A DNA stretch of 64,000 nucleotides, taken from the NCBI GenBank assembly GCA_035552195.1, contig DASZLU010000084.1:62001-126000 (forward strand). The letters run 5' to 3'. Position 1 is the first letter of the stretch. Each line of letters begins with the position of its first letter. The translations under genes were made by a program, and so were the position numbers. Under the pieces are notes generated by a model. The model searched no databases and was not told the origin of the DNA. It was given only the letters and a program-made list of their open reading frames with translations. Positions 51,381 to 60,226 of the stretch are shown one piece after another. The DNA comes from CAIKMD01 sp035552195 (GTDB taxonomy: Bacteria; Pseudomonadota; Alphaproteobacteria; ATCC43930; CGMCC-115725).

Positions 51381-52610
51381 CTACTCCGCCGCGCCCGCCG
51401 CCGCCTCGGCGGCTTCGGCATCGAGCGCCGCCTGGCTCTTGCCCGAGGCGCGGGCGGTGCCCATGCAAAACACGCTCGCGACCAGGATGAATGACGCGAT
51501 CACCAGCACCCAATTTCCGTAGCCGTGGTCGATGAGATAGCCGAACGGCACCGGCGTGATCGCGCTGCCCAGCGCAAGACCCGAGGAGACGAAGCCGAAG
51601 ACCTTGCCGATCTCGGACGGTGGCACGGCGTCTTTCAGCATGATGTCGCGCGGCGTGCGGCTGCCGCCGAGGCCGAGACCCGAGAGGAACATCAGCACGA
51701 TCGCCACCGTTCCCGTCACCGGCGTGATGCCGACGATGAAGGTCAGGATCGATGATGCGCCGGTCAGCCCCGCGACCAGGATCATCACATAGCGCTTGGA
51801 GCGGTCGACGACCCAGCCGCCGAAGATGATGCCGCTCATCGTGCCGACCATGTAGGCGGTGAGGCCGGCGGAGGCGAGTTCCAGCGGCACGCCTTTCACC
51901 TGATGCAGGATGGTGATCAGCCAGGCCTGCACACCGCTGCCCGCGGCCGAGCCGAGGAGATAGAAGAAGAAGAACAGCACCAGCGTGCGATCGAAGATCA
52001 GCGAGCCGAGCGTCATGCCCGCGGTCTTCTTTTTCTTCTGGCTCGCCACATCGCTGAGGATGCTGCTCTGCCAGACGATCGCCGCCGCGACCGGCACGCT
52101 GACGAGGCCGACGATGATCAGCGCCTCGCGCCAGCCGAAGAAGCTTGCCAGCAACGCAACAACCGGCGGCGCCAGGGCGAAACCGGCATTGCCGGTGAAG
52201 GTGTGGATCGCGAAAGCCTGACCCATCTTCTCTTGCCGGATCGAGGCCGAGAGGATGGTGTAATCGGCCGGGTGATAGACCGCGTTGGCGAGACCCGAGA
52301 AACCTGCCAGTACGAGGATCTGCCAATAGGCGGAGGCGACGCCCATCAGCGAAACCGAGATACCCATCACCAGCGTGTTGATGACGAGAAAGCGCCGCGC
52401 GCCGAAGCGATCGACGAGAAAGCCATAGGGCGTCTGCATGATCGCGCCCATTGCCGACATCACCACCGGCACGAGACCGAGCTCGGCATAGGAGACGTCG
52501 AAATCCTTTTGGATGAAAAGGAAGAGCGGCGGCAGGGTCAGTATGTAGAAATGCGAGAGGAAGTGACCGTTGCCGATGAGGACGTTGACGCGCGTGTCGC
52601 GGGAAATCAT
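51381..52610 (-). CDS. MFS transporter of the FSR (fosmidomycin-resistance) type
   Basis: A 409-residue transporter. GNGHFLSHFYILTLPPLFLFIQKDFDVSY is the FSR-family helix-1 hallmark; FLVDRFGARRFLV is motif A, and GRNAGF-like GNAGFALAPPVV and GSRTPRDIML follow. It should export a small organic compound. The C-terminus is an Ala-rich acidic tail (ALDAEAAEAAAG). The start at 52610 (MISRDTR) is preferred over a GTG five codons upstream, because the family begins this way. It diverges from the LLM gene at 52745. Confidence 0.87.
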   Translation of the reverse strand: MISRDTRVNVLIGNGHFLSHFYILTLPPLFLFIQKDFDVSYAELGLVPVVMSAMGAIMQTPYGFLVDRFGARRFLVINTLVMGISVSLMGVASAYWQILVLAGFSGLANAVYHPADYTILSASIRQEKMGQAFAIHTFTGNAGFALAPPVVALLASFFGWREALIIVGLVSVPVAAAIVWQSSILSDVASQKKKKTAGMTLGSLIFDRTLVLFFFFYLLGSAAGSGVQAWLITILHQVKGVPLELASAGLTAYMVGTMSGIIFGGWVVDRSKRYVMILVAGLTGASSILTFIVGITPVTGTVAIVLMFLSGLGLGGSRTPRDIMLKDAVPPSEIGKVFGFVSSGLALGSAITPVPFGYLIDHGYGNWVLVIASFILVASVFCMGTARASGKSQAALDAEAAEAAAGAAE

Positions 52611-52744
52611 GTGGCGATTTTCCACCGATCCCGCGATGGTTGCAAGACCGTCCTGCGCCCGCCGGCTTTGCTTTCCCCGAGCGTAGGCGAAGGATGCGGC
52701 GACCTGCTACAAAGGTTGGATCGGGCCAATAATCAGGTGGGACC

Positions 52745-53833
52745 ATGAAGTTCGCCCATTTCGCGCATGTCTGGGGCAAGAAGGGCATGACGCCCGCCCA
52801 GCGCTACGAGCAGCTTTGGCGCGAGCTCCAGCTCTGCGACGAGCTCGGCTTCGATTACGGTTTCTGCGTCGAGCATCATTTCTCCCCGCATGAGAGCTGG
52901 ATGTCGGCGCCGAGCCTCTACACCGTCGGCGCCGGTGCGCGCACGAAACGCATGCGCCTCGGCGGCATGGGCCATGTTGTGCCGCTGCATCAATCGCTGC
53001 GCCTCGCCGAAGAGCTCGCCATCGCCGATCAGATGCTCGGCGGCCGGCTCGATATCGGCCTAGTTCCCGGCATCACGCCGCGCATCTTCGAGCCGTTCGG
53101 CGTGCCCTTCGACAACCGCCGCGAGGTGACGCTGGAATTCGTCAAATTCCTGCGCGCCGCTTTCGCCGATACGCCGAGCTTCACCTTTCACGGCAAGCAT
53201 CATCGCGCCGAGAATGTCAGCCTCTCCGTGCCGCCGGTGCAGAAGCCCTGCCCGCCGCTCTGGATCGAGACGCGCGACACAGCGACCCTGGAATTCTGCG
53301 CGCGCGAAGGCGTCAATGTCGGCTATTTCCTGATCTCGCCGCGCGAGGATTGCGCGCCGAAATACCGCAAATATCTCGCGGACTGGGAAAAGGCGGGACA
53401 CAAGGGCAAGCCCAACATCGCCTACTCGACCGTTGTCTATGTCGACGAGACCGACGAGAAGGCGTTAGCGACCGCGCTCGTCGAAGCCGGCCAAGCCTAC
53501 CGCGGCTTCCTTCCCGTGACCGACGATCCGGCGGAGTTGAAGCGCTTCCAAGAGGAGCACGCGCAGCGCTACATCGAGCGCAAGGAATTCGGCGCCGCCG
53601 ATATCGCGATCCACCTGTTAGATCACGACTGGCTCCACGCGCATGATCTCGTCCTGATCGGCTCGCCCGACACGGTAGCGCGCAAGCTCAAGAAGATCGC
53701 GACCGAGGGCGTGTTCGATTGCTTCTTCGGCGAATTCAACTTCAGCAACCTCGCCGAAGCCGACGTCATGCGCTCCATCCGGCTGTTCGGCGAAAAAGTG
53801 ATCCCGCAGCTGCGGGACTATCAGCCGTTTTGA
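52745..53833 (+). CDS. LLM-class flavin-dependent oxidoreductase
   Basis: A 362-residue luciferase-like protein. MKFAHFAHVWGKKGMTPAQRYEQLWRELQLCDELGFDYGFCVEHHFSPHESWM is a long family start, followed by RMRLGGMGHVVPLHQSLRLAEELAIADQMLGGRLDIGLVPG, typical of alkane- or hydrocarbon-type LLM monooxygenases. The ATG follows CAGGTGGGACC. It shares no operon: the next gene on this strand is beyond the Bug genes, and the minus-strand Bug pseudogene converges on it. The substrate is unknown. Confidence 0.86.
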   Translation: MKFAHFAHVWGKKGMTPAQRYEQLWRELQLCDELGFDYGFCVEHHFSPHESWMSAPSLYTVGAGARTKRMRLGGMGHVVPLHQSLRLAEELAIADQMLGGRLDIGLVPGITPRIFEPFGVPFDNRREVTLEFVKFLRAAFADTPSFTFHGKHHRAENVSLSVPPVQKPCPPLWIETRDTATLEFCAREGVNVGYFLISPREDCAPKYRKYLADWEKAGHKGKPNIAYSTVVYVDETDEKALATALVEAGQAYRGFLPVTDDPAELKRFQEEHAQRYIERKEFGAADIAIHLLDHDWLHAHDLVLIGSPDTVARKLKKIATEGVFDCFFGEFNFSNLAEADVMRSIRLFGEKVIPQLRDYQPF

Positions 53834-53849
53834 ACCTCGTCCTGCGCGC

Positions 53850-54568
53850 TCACTTCCCCTTATAGGTCAGCGCTTTCGTTGCCCAATCCGGATTCTGCAG
53901 CTGGATGCTGCTCCCGCCCACGCCGCAGGTGCCGTTCGCCTCGCCTTGATCGATCGCGAGGTTGATCTCGCGCGAGCCGGGATAGCCGCGCACGATCTGC
54001 CATTTGGCGCCGAGCAGATTGATCTCGATCGCTGCCAGGTCGACGGTCGAGCCGCCATCGGCGCTCGCCGCCAAGGTTGCCTGCGTCGTCAGCGCCTCGT
54101 CGAATGTCTTGATCGGCGCGTCGGCACGCATCAGGCAAACGAACGTGTCGATATTGGCGCTGCCGAGATAGGTGAACTTGCTCGGATCCTCGTCGAATTT
54201 CTTCGTGCCGACCAGCGGATCGAGAAGCGCGCCGGGAAAGGTGATGGCGAACTCGCTGCCGTCCTTCGGCGCGATCGAATAGAGATAGCCGTTGAGGCGA
54301 TGATCGCCGGCGCCCGGCATGTTGTTGGGCACCACGCTCGGGTTGCCGGAATATATTTCCCGATGTACTGGCCGACGAGACGGCCATAGCCGTCGAAAGC
54401 ACCGCCCGGGGTCGAGCCGATGTCGAGCTTGAGCTGCCGCCCTTTATAGAAGGACTCGACCGAATCCTGCGCCTGCGCCACCGTGCAAGCCGCCATCGTC
54501 ACCGCCGCAACCGCGGCAAAAATCCTTGTGCAATCGCAAGTTCCCCGGCAAAAGCCGGCGAACACCAT
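53850..54568 (-). pseudogene. Decayed Bug/TctC-type binding protein (frameshift plus internal deletion)
   Basis: The N-terminal part (from ATG 54568: signal-like FAAVAAVTMAACTVAQAQ, then DSVESFYKGRQLKLDIGSTPGGAFDGYGRLVGQYIGKYIP) is in one frame and stops matching its neighbour near 54347, where one base is missing relative to the GKYIPGNPSVVPNNMPG expected. The rest continues in another frame (53850-54335) up to VGGSSIQLQNPDW. There it jumps straight to ATKALTYKGK, the extreme C-terminus, so roughly 100 residues present in the intact paralogue next door are lost. Two independent lesions make function unlikely. It is in tandem with, and shares long blocks with, the intact copy. Confidence 0.85.
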
Positions 54569-54611
54569 GGGCAAGCCGCGGGCCAGCGCAAGCCGCGCTG
54601 GCCCCGCAGCA

Positions 54612-55652
54612 TCACTTATCCTTGTAGACCAATGCTTCCTTGGCCTTGGCGACGACGTTTGCCGGCATCGCATAGACCTTCGTCACCAGCGCCTGCACGT
54701 CCTCGCCCGAGAGCGGCTCGATATCGAGGCGCTGCTTCTTGGCGTCGGCGAGCAGGTCCTTGTCCTGGAGCGCCTGCATGAAAGCCTTGCGCAGGGCGTC
54801 GACGCGCTCTTTCGGCACGCTCGGCGGCATCACGAAGGGCCGGCCGAATATCTCCTGGCTATAGGCGAGTTCCATCACCTCACGCTGCTCGTCGGTCTTG
54901 GCGAAGTCATAGACGTGCGGAATATGCAGCGAATCGAGCAACGGATGGCCCTTGTTGGTCTCTTGCGCGATGACCTTGTATTGGCCGCTGGTCCGCCAAT
55001 CGGGATGCTCGACCTCGATGCTGGAAACGCCGACGCCGCAATTTCCCTGTGCTTCGCCCTGCTCGACCGCGAGACTGATCTCGCGCGAGCCCGGATAACC
55101 GCGCACGACCTTCCATTTGGCGCCGAGCAGGTTGTTCTCGAGCGCCGGCATATCGACGGTCGAGCCGCCCGCCGCGCTCGCCGCCAGCGTAACCTGCGTC
55201 TTGAGCACATCGTCATAGGTCTTCACCGGCGCGTCGCTGCGCATGATGCAGACGAAGGTCTCGACATTCATGCTGCCCATGTAGATGAGCTTCGACGGAT
55301 CGTCCTGGGCCGGCGCCGTGCCGAGCAGCGGATCGAGGACCGCGCCCGGAAAGATGATGCCGAATTGGGTGCCGTCCTTGGGCGCCACATTATAGAGATA
55401 AGCGGCGAGGCGATTGCCGCCGGCGCCCGGCATGTTCTGCGGCACGATGGTCGGATTGCCGGGGATATATTTACCGATGTATTGGCCGAGCAGGCGCCCG
55501 TAGCTGTCGTAGCCGCCGCCTGGCGTCGAGGCGACGTAGAGCGTGATCTGCTTGCCTTTGAAAAATTGCGCGACTGCGTCCTGCGCATGCGCCGAGCCGC
55601 CGGCCACCAGCATAAAAGACGTCGCGGCCGCCGCGGCGAGCCATTTGCGCAT
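54612..55652 (-). CDS. Bug/TctC-family tripartite tricarboxylate-type solute-binding protein
   Basis: A 346-residue periplasmic binding protein with a Sec signal peptide (MRKWLAAAAATSFMLVAGGSAHAQ). The mature start DAVAQFFKGKQITLYVASTPGGGYDSYGRLLGQYIGKYIPGNPTIVPQNMPGAGG is the Bug family signature, with the GG-x-YD-x-x-x-R substrate-pinching loop. The C-terminal domain contains PPSVPKERVDALRKAF. Such proteins deliver carboxylates to TctAB transporters or sense them. No tctAB genes lie in this window. GGGGAGG five bases before the ATG at 55652 supports that start over the adjacent ATG. Confidence 0.9.
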   Translation of the reverse strand: MRKWLAAAAATSFMLVAGGSAHAQDAVAQFFKGKQITLYVASTPGGGYDSYGRLLGQYIGKYIPGNPTIVPQNMPGAGGNRLAAYLYNVAPKDGTQFGIIFPGAVLDPLLGTAPAQDDPSKLIYMGSMNVETFVCIMRSDAPVKTYDDVLKTQVTLAASAAGGSTVDMPALENNLLGAKWKVVRGYPGSREISLAVEQGEAQGNCGVGVSSIEVEHPDWRTSGQYKVIAQETNKGHPLLDSLHIPHVYDFAKTDEQREVMELAYSQEIFGRPFVMPPSVPKERVDALRKAFMQALQDKDLLADAKKQRLDIEPLSGEDVQALVTKVYAMPANVVAKAKEALVYKDK

Positions 55653-55767
55653 CATAACCTCCCCGACCACAAATTATGGCAGAACTCTATGAGCGTGCCC
55701 GCTGAAGCGCAACCCGCGCTCGAAACGGTCGTGCCCGCAGGACAGAGCGATCGACGAATTTTTGATT

Positions 55768-55853
55768 TGGTGCCGGTGAAGGGACTTGAACCCCCACTCC
55801 CTTGCGGGAAACGGATTTTGAGTCCGCCGCGTCTACCATTCCGCCACACCGGC
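55768..55853 (-). tRNA. tRNA-Leu (anticodon CAA)
   Basis: An 86-nt tRNA with the CCA end encoded (55768-55770). The acceptor arms are GCCGGTG and CACCGGC. The anticodon stem pairs GCGGA with TCCGT around loop CTCAAAA, giving anticodon CAA (reads UUG). A long variable arm (TTCCCGCAAGGGA) marks a class II tRNA, and the T loop TTCAAGT is normal, with two G-T pairs in its stem. It lies between the Bug gene and the MaoC gene; I see no direct repeat of its 3' end nearby. Confidence 0.95.
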
Positions 55854-55963
55854 ACCGGGCGGTCTGTATAGCTGGCAGGCGCCCGCCAGCCAAGCCTTGG
55901 AGCCGCCAAGCCTTGCGGCACCCGCGTCTTGCGGCAATGGGGCGCGGCGTTTAAAGCAAGCCG

Positions 55964-56434
55964 ATGACTTTCCGCTATTTCGAAGATTTCCGGGTCGGCG
56001 AGAAGACCGATCTCGGCCGCCACACCGTCAGCGAGGCCGAGATCTTGAGCTTCGCCCGCCAATACGATCCGCAGCGCATCCATACCGACCGCGATTTCGC
56101 CGCAAACGGCCCGTTCGGCGAATTGATCGCCAGCGGCTGGCACACTTGCGCCATGTTCATGCGTCTGCTGGTCGACGCTATGCTGATGGAATCGAGCGCC
56201 ATCGCCTCACCCGGCGTCGACAACATCCGCTGGATCCGCCCGGTGCGCGCCGGCGACATGCTGCGCGCCGAGGCCGAGGCGATCGAGGTCTTGCCGTCAC
56301 GCACACGGCCGGATCGCGGCCTCGTGAAACACGATTGCAAAGTCTTCAATCAGCACGACGAGCTGGTGATGACCTTGCGCACCCTCGCGCTCTTTAGCCG
56401 CAAACCCGTGTCGGGTAACGTTGGCAAGCCTTAA
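55964..56434 (+). CDS. MaoC-family dehydratase/hydratase
   Basis: A 156-residue hot-dog-fold protein. FEDFRVGEKTDLGRHTVSEAEILSFARQYDPQRIHTD contains the catalytic D-x4-H pair; the Asp and His act as the hydratase diad. LIASGWHTCAMFMRLLVD and GVDNIRWIRPVRAGDML are the other MaoC blocks. It should hydrate an enoyl-CoA or similar thioester. The substrate is unknown, but (R)-specific enoyl-CoA hydratases of this fold can feed PHA synthesis. ATG 55964 is chosen; the ribosome site is weak. Confidence 0.88.
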   Translation: MTFRYFEDFRVGEKTDLGRHTVSEAEILSFARQYDPQRIHTDRDFAANGPFGELIASGWHTCAMFMRLLVDAMLMESSAIASPGVDNIRWIRPVRAGDMLRAEAEAIEVLPSRTRPDRGLVKHDCKVFNQHDELVMTLRTLALFSRKPVSGNVGKP

Positions 56435-56451
56435 CAATGGTTTTTATGATA

Positions 56452-56516
56452 CGTCATTCCCGCGGAAGCGGGAATCCAGCGTGCTTTCCTGGGTCCCCGC
56501 TTTCGCGGGGAAGACG
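56452..56516. repeat. Dispersed palindromic repeat, copy 8
   Basis: CGTCATTCCCGCGGAAGCGG at the left and CCCCGCTTTCGCGGGGAAGACG at the right in shortened form, with the CCTGGGT link at the centre. It lies in the gap between the maoC-like and DedA genes. Confidence 0.82.
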
Positions 56517-56568
56517 CGTTTTTTTATGATCGAGAAATATTCTCTAGCGCGTAGGAGCCGATAGCCGC

Positions 56569-57204
56569 TTGCTCGAAACCCTTATCGGATTCCTCGCCGG
56601 CTGGATCATCGCTACCATCTCGGCGATCGGTTATCTCGGCATTGCCTTGCTGATGGCGATCGAATCCGCCTGCATCCCGCTGCCGTCCGAAATCATCATG
56701 CCGTTCTCGGGCTATCTCGTTTCGACCGGGCGCTTCGATCTGCTGCTCGTCGCCACGGCCGGTGCGCTCGGCTGCAATATCGGCTCGAGCATCGCCTACG
56801 CCGTCGGATATTTCGGCGGCCGGCCGCTGGTCGAGAAATGGGGCCGCTATATCCTCGTCAGCCGCCGCGATCTCGACACCGTGGACCGCTTCTTTGCCCG
56901 TTTCGGAAGCGTCACCGTGTTCATCTGCCGACTCTTGCCGGTGGTGCGCACCTTCATCGCCCTGCCCGCCGGCATCGCCCGGATGCCGCAGGTGAAGTTC
57001 CAGCTCTATACCTTCATCGGCTCCTGGCCGTGGTGCTTCGCGCTCGCTTATGTCGGCGAGCAGCTCGGCGCGCGCTGGGATACCGATCCGGAGCTGCGCA
57101 ATCTCTTCCATCGCTTCGATGCGGCGATCATCGCTCTCTTCGTCCTTCTCGTCGTCTGGTATGTCGCGCGCCATTGGAAACATCGCCTGCGGGCGGGAGA
57201 ATAG
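56569..57204 (+). CDS. DedA-family membrane protein
   Basis: A 211-residue inner-membrane protein of the DedA/SNARE-associated family. AIGYLGIALLMAIESACIPLPSEIIMPFSGYLVS carries the conserved E-x-x-x-x-P-x-P-S-E-x-x-x-P core, followed by GCNIGSSIAYAVGYFGGRPLVEKWGRYI and FICRLLPVVRTFIALPAGIARM, with the conserved arginine-rich R-x-x-P-x-x-R-T. DedA proteins help recycle undecaprenyl phosphate or phospholipid carriers. The start is TTG at 56569 after TAGGAG. It is eight bases upstream of dsbB, so it may be co-transcribed. Confidence 0.9.
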   Translation: MLETLIGFLAGWIIATISAIGYLGIALLMAIESACIPLPSEIIMPFSGYLVSTGRFDLLLVATAGALGCNIGSSIAYAVGYFGGRPLVEKWGRYILVSRRDLDTVDRFFARFGSVTVFICRLLPVVRTFIALPAGIARMPQVKFQLYTFIGSWPWCFALAYVGEQLGARWDTDPELRNLFHRFDAAIIALFVLLVVWYVARHWKHRLRAGE

Positions 57205-57211
57205 ACGCGTT

Positions 57212-57697
57212 ATGCGGCCGATCCGTTTCCCCTTCATGCTGTTCCTGATCGCCAGTGCGGCGATCGTCGGCACCGCCCTCGGCTCGCAATATCTTGGCGG
57301 ACTCGATCCGTGCGAGCTCTGCCTGTTGGAGCGCTGGCCCTATTACATCGCCATCATCGTTTCGGCCTTCGGCTTCGCCGCCAGCGGCCACCGCGCGCCG
57401 CGCCGCTACGCGATGTGGCTGATCGTGCTGCTCTTCGCCGTCAGCACCTGCCTTGGCGCCTATCACGTCGCGGTCGAGCAACATTGGGTCGCCGGTCCCA
57501 CCGCCTGTACCGGCGGCATCGGCGGAGCCTCGTCGCCCGATCAGCTCCTCAAGATGCTGCAAGCGCGCCAGCCGGTGCAATGCGACGTCGTGCAATGGTC
57601 GATCTTCGGCATCTCGCTCGCCGGCATGAATTTCATCGCCTCGATCGTGCTCGCGATGTTCGGTTTCGTGATGGCGCGGCGCGGAGATGCGGCATGA
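57212..57697 (+). CDS. dsbB: Disulfide bond formation protein DsbB
   Basis: A 161-residue four-helix protein. The redox pair C-x2-C is in LDPCELCLLERWPYY, and the second pair lies in the periplasmic loop (TACTGG and QCDVVQWS). It re-oxidises DsbA using quinone in the inner membrane. The ATG at 57212 follows the DedA stop by seven bases. Its stop overlaps the coq7 ATG (ATGA). Confidence 0.92.
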   Translation: MRPIRFPFMLFLIASAAIVGTALGSQYLGGLDPCELCLLERWPYYIAIIVSAFGFAASGHRAPRRYAMWLIVLLFAVSTCLGAYHVAVEQHWVAGPTACTGGIGGASSPDQLLKMLQARQPVQCDVVQWSIFGISLAGMNFIASIVLAMFGFVMARRGDAA

Positions 57698-58230
57698 GGA
57701 GACTCCCGGGCGATACCAGCGCCAAGCGCGAGATCGCGCGCATCATCCGCGTCGATCACGCCGGCGAATACGGCGCCAAGCGGATTTACGACGGTCAGCT
57801 TGCCGTGCTCGGCAAGCGCAAAGGCGCCGCGGCGAAGAAGATCCGCCACATGGCCGAGCAGGAACAGCGCCACCTCGATGCCTTCGAGAAACTGGTCCTC
57901 GACCGGCGCGTGCGGCCGACGGCGCTGTCGCCGGTCTGGCATGTCGCCGGCTTCGCGCTCGGCGCGGCGAGCGCACTGATGGGCGAGCGCGCGGCGATGG
58001 CCTGCACCGTCGCTGTCGAAGAGGTGATCGACGAGCATTACCAGCGCCAGATCGACGCCCTCGGCGACGACGAGCCTGACCTCAAGAAATCGCTCGAGGA
58101 ATTCCGCGCGCAAGAGATCCAGCACCGCGACACGGCACGCGATTCCGGCGGCGACGGCGCGCCGGCGCTGCTCTCGGCCGCGATCAAGACCGGATCGCGG
58201 CTCGCTATCTGGCTTTCGACCCGGATTTGA
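57694..58230 (+). CDS. coq7: 5-demethoxyubiquinol-8 5-hydroxylase (Coq7)
   Basis: A 178-residue carboxylate-bridged di-iron monooxygenase that performs a late hydroxylation in ubiquinone synthesis. The four ligand motifs are RVDHAGEYGAKRIYDGQ (Glu), MAEQEQRHLDAF (Glu and His), AVEEVIDEHY (Glu) and FRAQEIQHRD (Glu and His). The N-terminus is basic. It is coupled to dsbB by an ATGA overlap; both depend on quinone, which may explain the pairing. Confidence 0.94.
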   Translation: MRRLPGDTSAKREIARIIRVDHAGEYGAKRIYDGQLAVLGKRKGAAAKKIRHMAEQEQRHLDAFEKLVLDRRVRPTALSPVWHVAGFALGAASALMGERAAMACTVAVEEVIDEHYQRQIDALGDDEPDLKKSLEEFRAQEIQHRDTARDSGGDGAPALLSAAIKTGSRLAIWLSTRI

Positions 58231-58245
58231 GCCCATCCGCCGCGG

Positions 58246-58275
58246 TTGACAGTGCCGGATGGCAACGGCTTATTT
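58246..58275 (+). promoter_or_regulatory. Candidate sigma-70-type promoter for the hydrolase-ABC operon
   Basis: TTGACA (58246-58251), an 18-base spacer and TTATTT (58270-58275). It lies 16 bases after the coq7 stop. An ATG at 58259 falls inside this element, supporting 58325 as the real start of the next gene. Confidence 0.45.
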
Positions 58276-58324
58276 AGTCGCGACCGGGCAATACACCGAC
58301 AACCTGGGAGGGAATCGAAGCTTC

Positions 58325-59206
58325 ATGCCGCCGGACGACGTCATTGGCGCGCACGCACCGCTTTCGCCCGCGGCAATTGTCGCCGCAATCGATTCCCGCG
58401 CCGAGCGCATCGCTACGCCCTGCGGCAGCGGCAGCATGATCTGGCGGCGCTGGGCCGCAAGCCCAAAGGAGGCCCCCGTGCTGATTCTGCTGCATGGCGG
58501 CTACGGCTCGTGGACGCATTGGTTGCGCAATGTCGAAAGCCTCAGCGCGCGCTACAGCGTGCTGGCCTGCGATCTGCCGGGCTTGGGCGAATCCGCTGAT
58601 GCGCCGAAACCTTACAGCGCCGAGAGCTTGGCCGCGATCGTCGCCGACGGCATCAGCCGCGTCGCGCCGGGCGAGCGCGTTGCGCTTTGCGGCTTCTCGT
58701 TCGGCTCGGTGATTGGCGGCCATGTCGCCGCGCAGATGGGCAACGCGGTTGCGTCCTTTCTGATGCTGGGCGCGGCGGGGCTGGGCCTGCCGCGCAAGCC
58801 GTTGGCGCTGACGCGTGTCGAGCCCGGCATGACGCCGGCGCGGATCGCCGAGGTGCAGCGCGGCAATCTCATCGCGCTGATGTTCGGCGACGCGAGCCGC
58901 GTCGACGATCTTGCCGTGCATTTGCAAAACGAGAACACGCGGCGCGGACGGATGGACAGCCGGTCGATCGCCTTCACCGACACGCTGGTCCACACGCTGC
59001 CGAAAGCGACGGCGCGACTGGGCGCGATCTGGGGCGAGCAGGACGCGACCGCGATCAACGCGATCGAGCAGAATTTCGCCGTGCTGCGCAAGCTCGACCC
59101 CGGCGTCTATTGCGACACGATCGCCAATGCCGGACATTGGGCGCAGTGGGAACAGTCCAAAATATTCGAAGCGAAATTGACGGCTTTTATCGAGGGTAAA
59201 GTATGA
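58325..59206 (+). CDS. Alpha/beta hydrolase coupled to an ABC importer
   Basis: A 293-residue alpha/beta hydrolase. VLILLHGGYGSWTHWLRNVESLSARY, LACDLPGLGESADAP, the elbow ALCGFSFGSVIGG and a C-terminal NAGHWAQWEQ histidine give a complete Ser hydrolase core. The start 58325 (MPPDDVIGAHAPLSP) has a GGGAGGG site about 12 bases upstream; an ATG at 58259 would place the start inside the predicted promoter. Its stop overlaps the first codon of the ABC binding-protein gene (ATGA). I infer that it processes the imported compound; the substrate is unknown. Confidence 0.82.
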   Translation: MPPDDVIGAHAPLSPAAIVAAIDSRAERIATPCGSGSMIWRRWAASPKEAPVLILLHGGYGSWTHWLRNVESLSARYSVLACDLPGLGESADAPKPYSAESLAAIVADGISRVAPGERVALCGFSFGSVIGGHVAAQMGNAVASFLMLGAAGLGLPRKPLALTRVEPGMTPARIAEVQRGNLIALMFGDASRVDDLAVHLQNENTRRGRMDSRSIAFTDTLVHTLPKATARLGAIWGEQDATAINAIEQNFAVLRKLDPGVYCDTIANAGHWAQWEQSKIFEAKLTAFIEGKV

Positions 59207-60216
59207 AGCACTTCGCTCGTCTCGCGGTCGTTGCATTAAGTGTCTTTGCTTTCGCTGTCTCCGCCTTCGATAGCCGCGCCTCGGCGCTGGATCACGTCAA
59301 GGTCAGCTATCCGAACCTCAACGGCTCTTACATCTATTTCTTCACCGCCATTCAAAAGGGCTATTACAAGGACGAAGGCTTCGATCTCGATGTTCTCGAG
59401 ACCGGCGGCGGCCCGGCGACGGCGGCGCTCGTGTCGGGCGATCTGCAATTCTCGACCTCCGGCTCGTCGGCGATCAGCGCCATCCTCAAAGGCGCGAAGC
59501 TGAAGGTGCTGCTCGTCGGGGAAGATCGCCCCGATTGGCAGATCTGGTCGACCAAGCCCGAGATCAAGAGCTTCGACGATCTGAAGGGCCAGCAGATCGG
59601 CGTCGTCAGCCGCGGCGACACCGGTGAGATCGGCATCCGTTATTACCTGATGAAGCGCGGCCTGCCGTCGGACTTCGTCGCCTTCACGCCGATGGGTTCG
59701 TCCGTCGGCACTCGCATGGCGATGGTCAAGAGCGGCTCCTTGCCCGCGGCCGTACTGCATCCCGGCGACGTTGAACTCCTCAAGGGCGCGGGCGGGCTCG
59801 ATAAGGGCAAGATGCTCGTCGATCTGCGCCAGGAAGTGCGCTCGACCTTCAACGGCCTCGCCACCTCCGACGCGCTGATCCAGAAGAACCCCGACCTGGT
59901 CGAGCGTTTCGTCCGCGCGACGCGCAAGGGCATGATCTTCGCGCGCAACAACCGCGAAGAATCGATCAAGCGCTTTGCCGATTATATGAAAGGCAAGCCC
60001 GAAGAGATGGCCGGCGAATACGATATCCTGCGCACCCTGATGGCGCTCGACGGCACGATTCCGGCTGATGTACAGCAGAACGAGGTGAAGCTGCGCGGCG
60101 CGATGATGGACATGGCGGCCGACAAGGTCATGTCGCCCGACAAGGTGTTCGATTTCAGCTTCGCGCAAAAGGCCAATGCCACATTGGCGCAACAAGGATG
60201 GAAACCAAATCCGTGA
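59203..60216 (+). CDS. ABC transporter solute-binding protein (NMT1/SsuA-like)
   Basis: A 337-residue periplasmic binding protein. The signal peptide is MKHFARLAVVALSVFAFAVSAF..ASA. The mature domain KVSYPNLNGSYIYFFTAIQKGYYKDEGFDLDVLETGGGPATAALVSGDLQFSTSG is typical of the NMT1/THI5/SsuA family used for sulfonates, nitriles, pyrimidine precursors or aromatic acids. DLKGQQIGVVSRGDTGEIGIRYYL is also typical. It is coupled to the hydrolase upstream and followed 10 bases later by the permease gene. Confidence 0.88.
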   Translation: MKHFARLAVVALSVFAFAVSAFDSRASALDHVKVSYPNLNGSYIYFFTAIQKGYYKDEGFDLDVLETGGGPATAALVSGDLQFSTSGSSAISAILKGAKLKVLLVGEDRPDWQIWSTKPEIKSFDDLKGQQIGVVSRGDTGEIGIRYYLMKRGLPSDFVAFTPMGSSVGTRMAMVKSGSLPAAVLHPGDVELLKGAGGLDKGKMLVDLRQEVRSTFNGLATSDALIQKNPDLVERFVRATRKGMIFARNNREESIKRFADYMKGKPEEMAGEYDILRTLMALDGTIPADVQQNEVKLRGAMMDMAADKVMSPDKVFDFSFAQKANATLAQQGWKPNP

Positions 60217-60226
60217 GCAGCAAGCG

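Noticed and set aside
55768..55853. tRNA-Leu as an integration site for a mobile island
   Set aside because: No integrase and no direct repeat of the tRNA end were seen within a few kb on either side.
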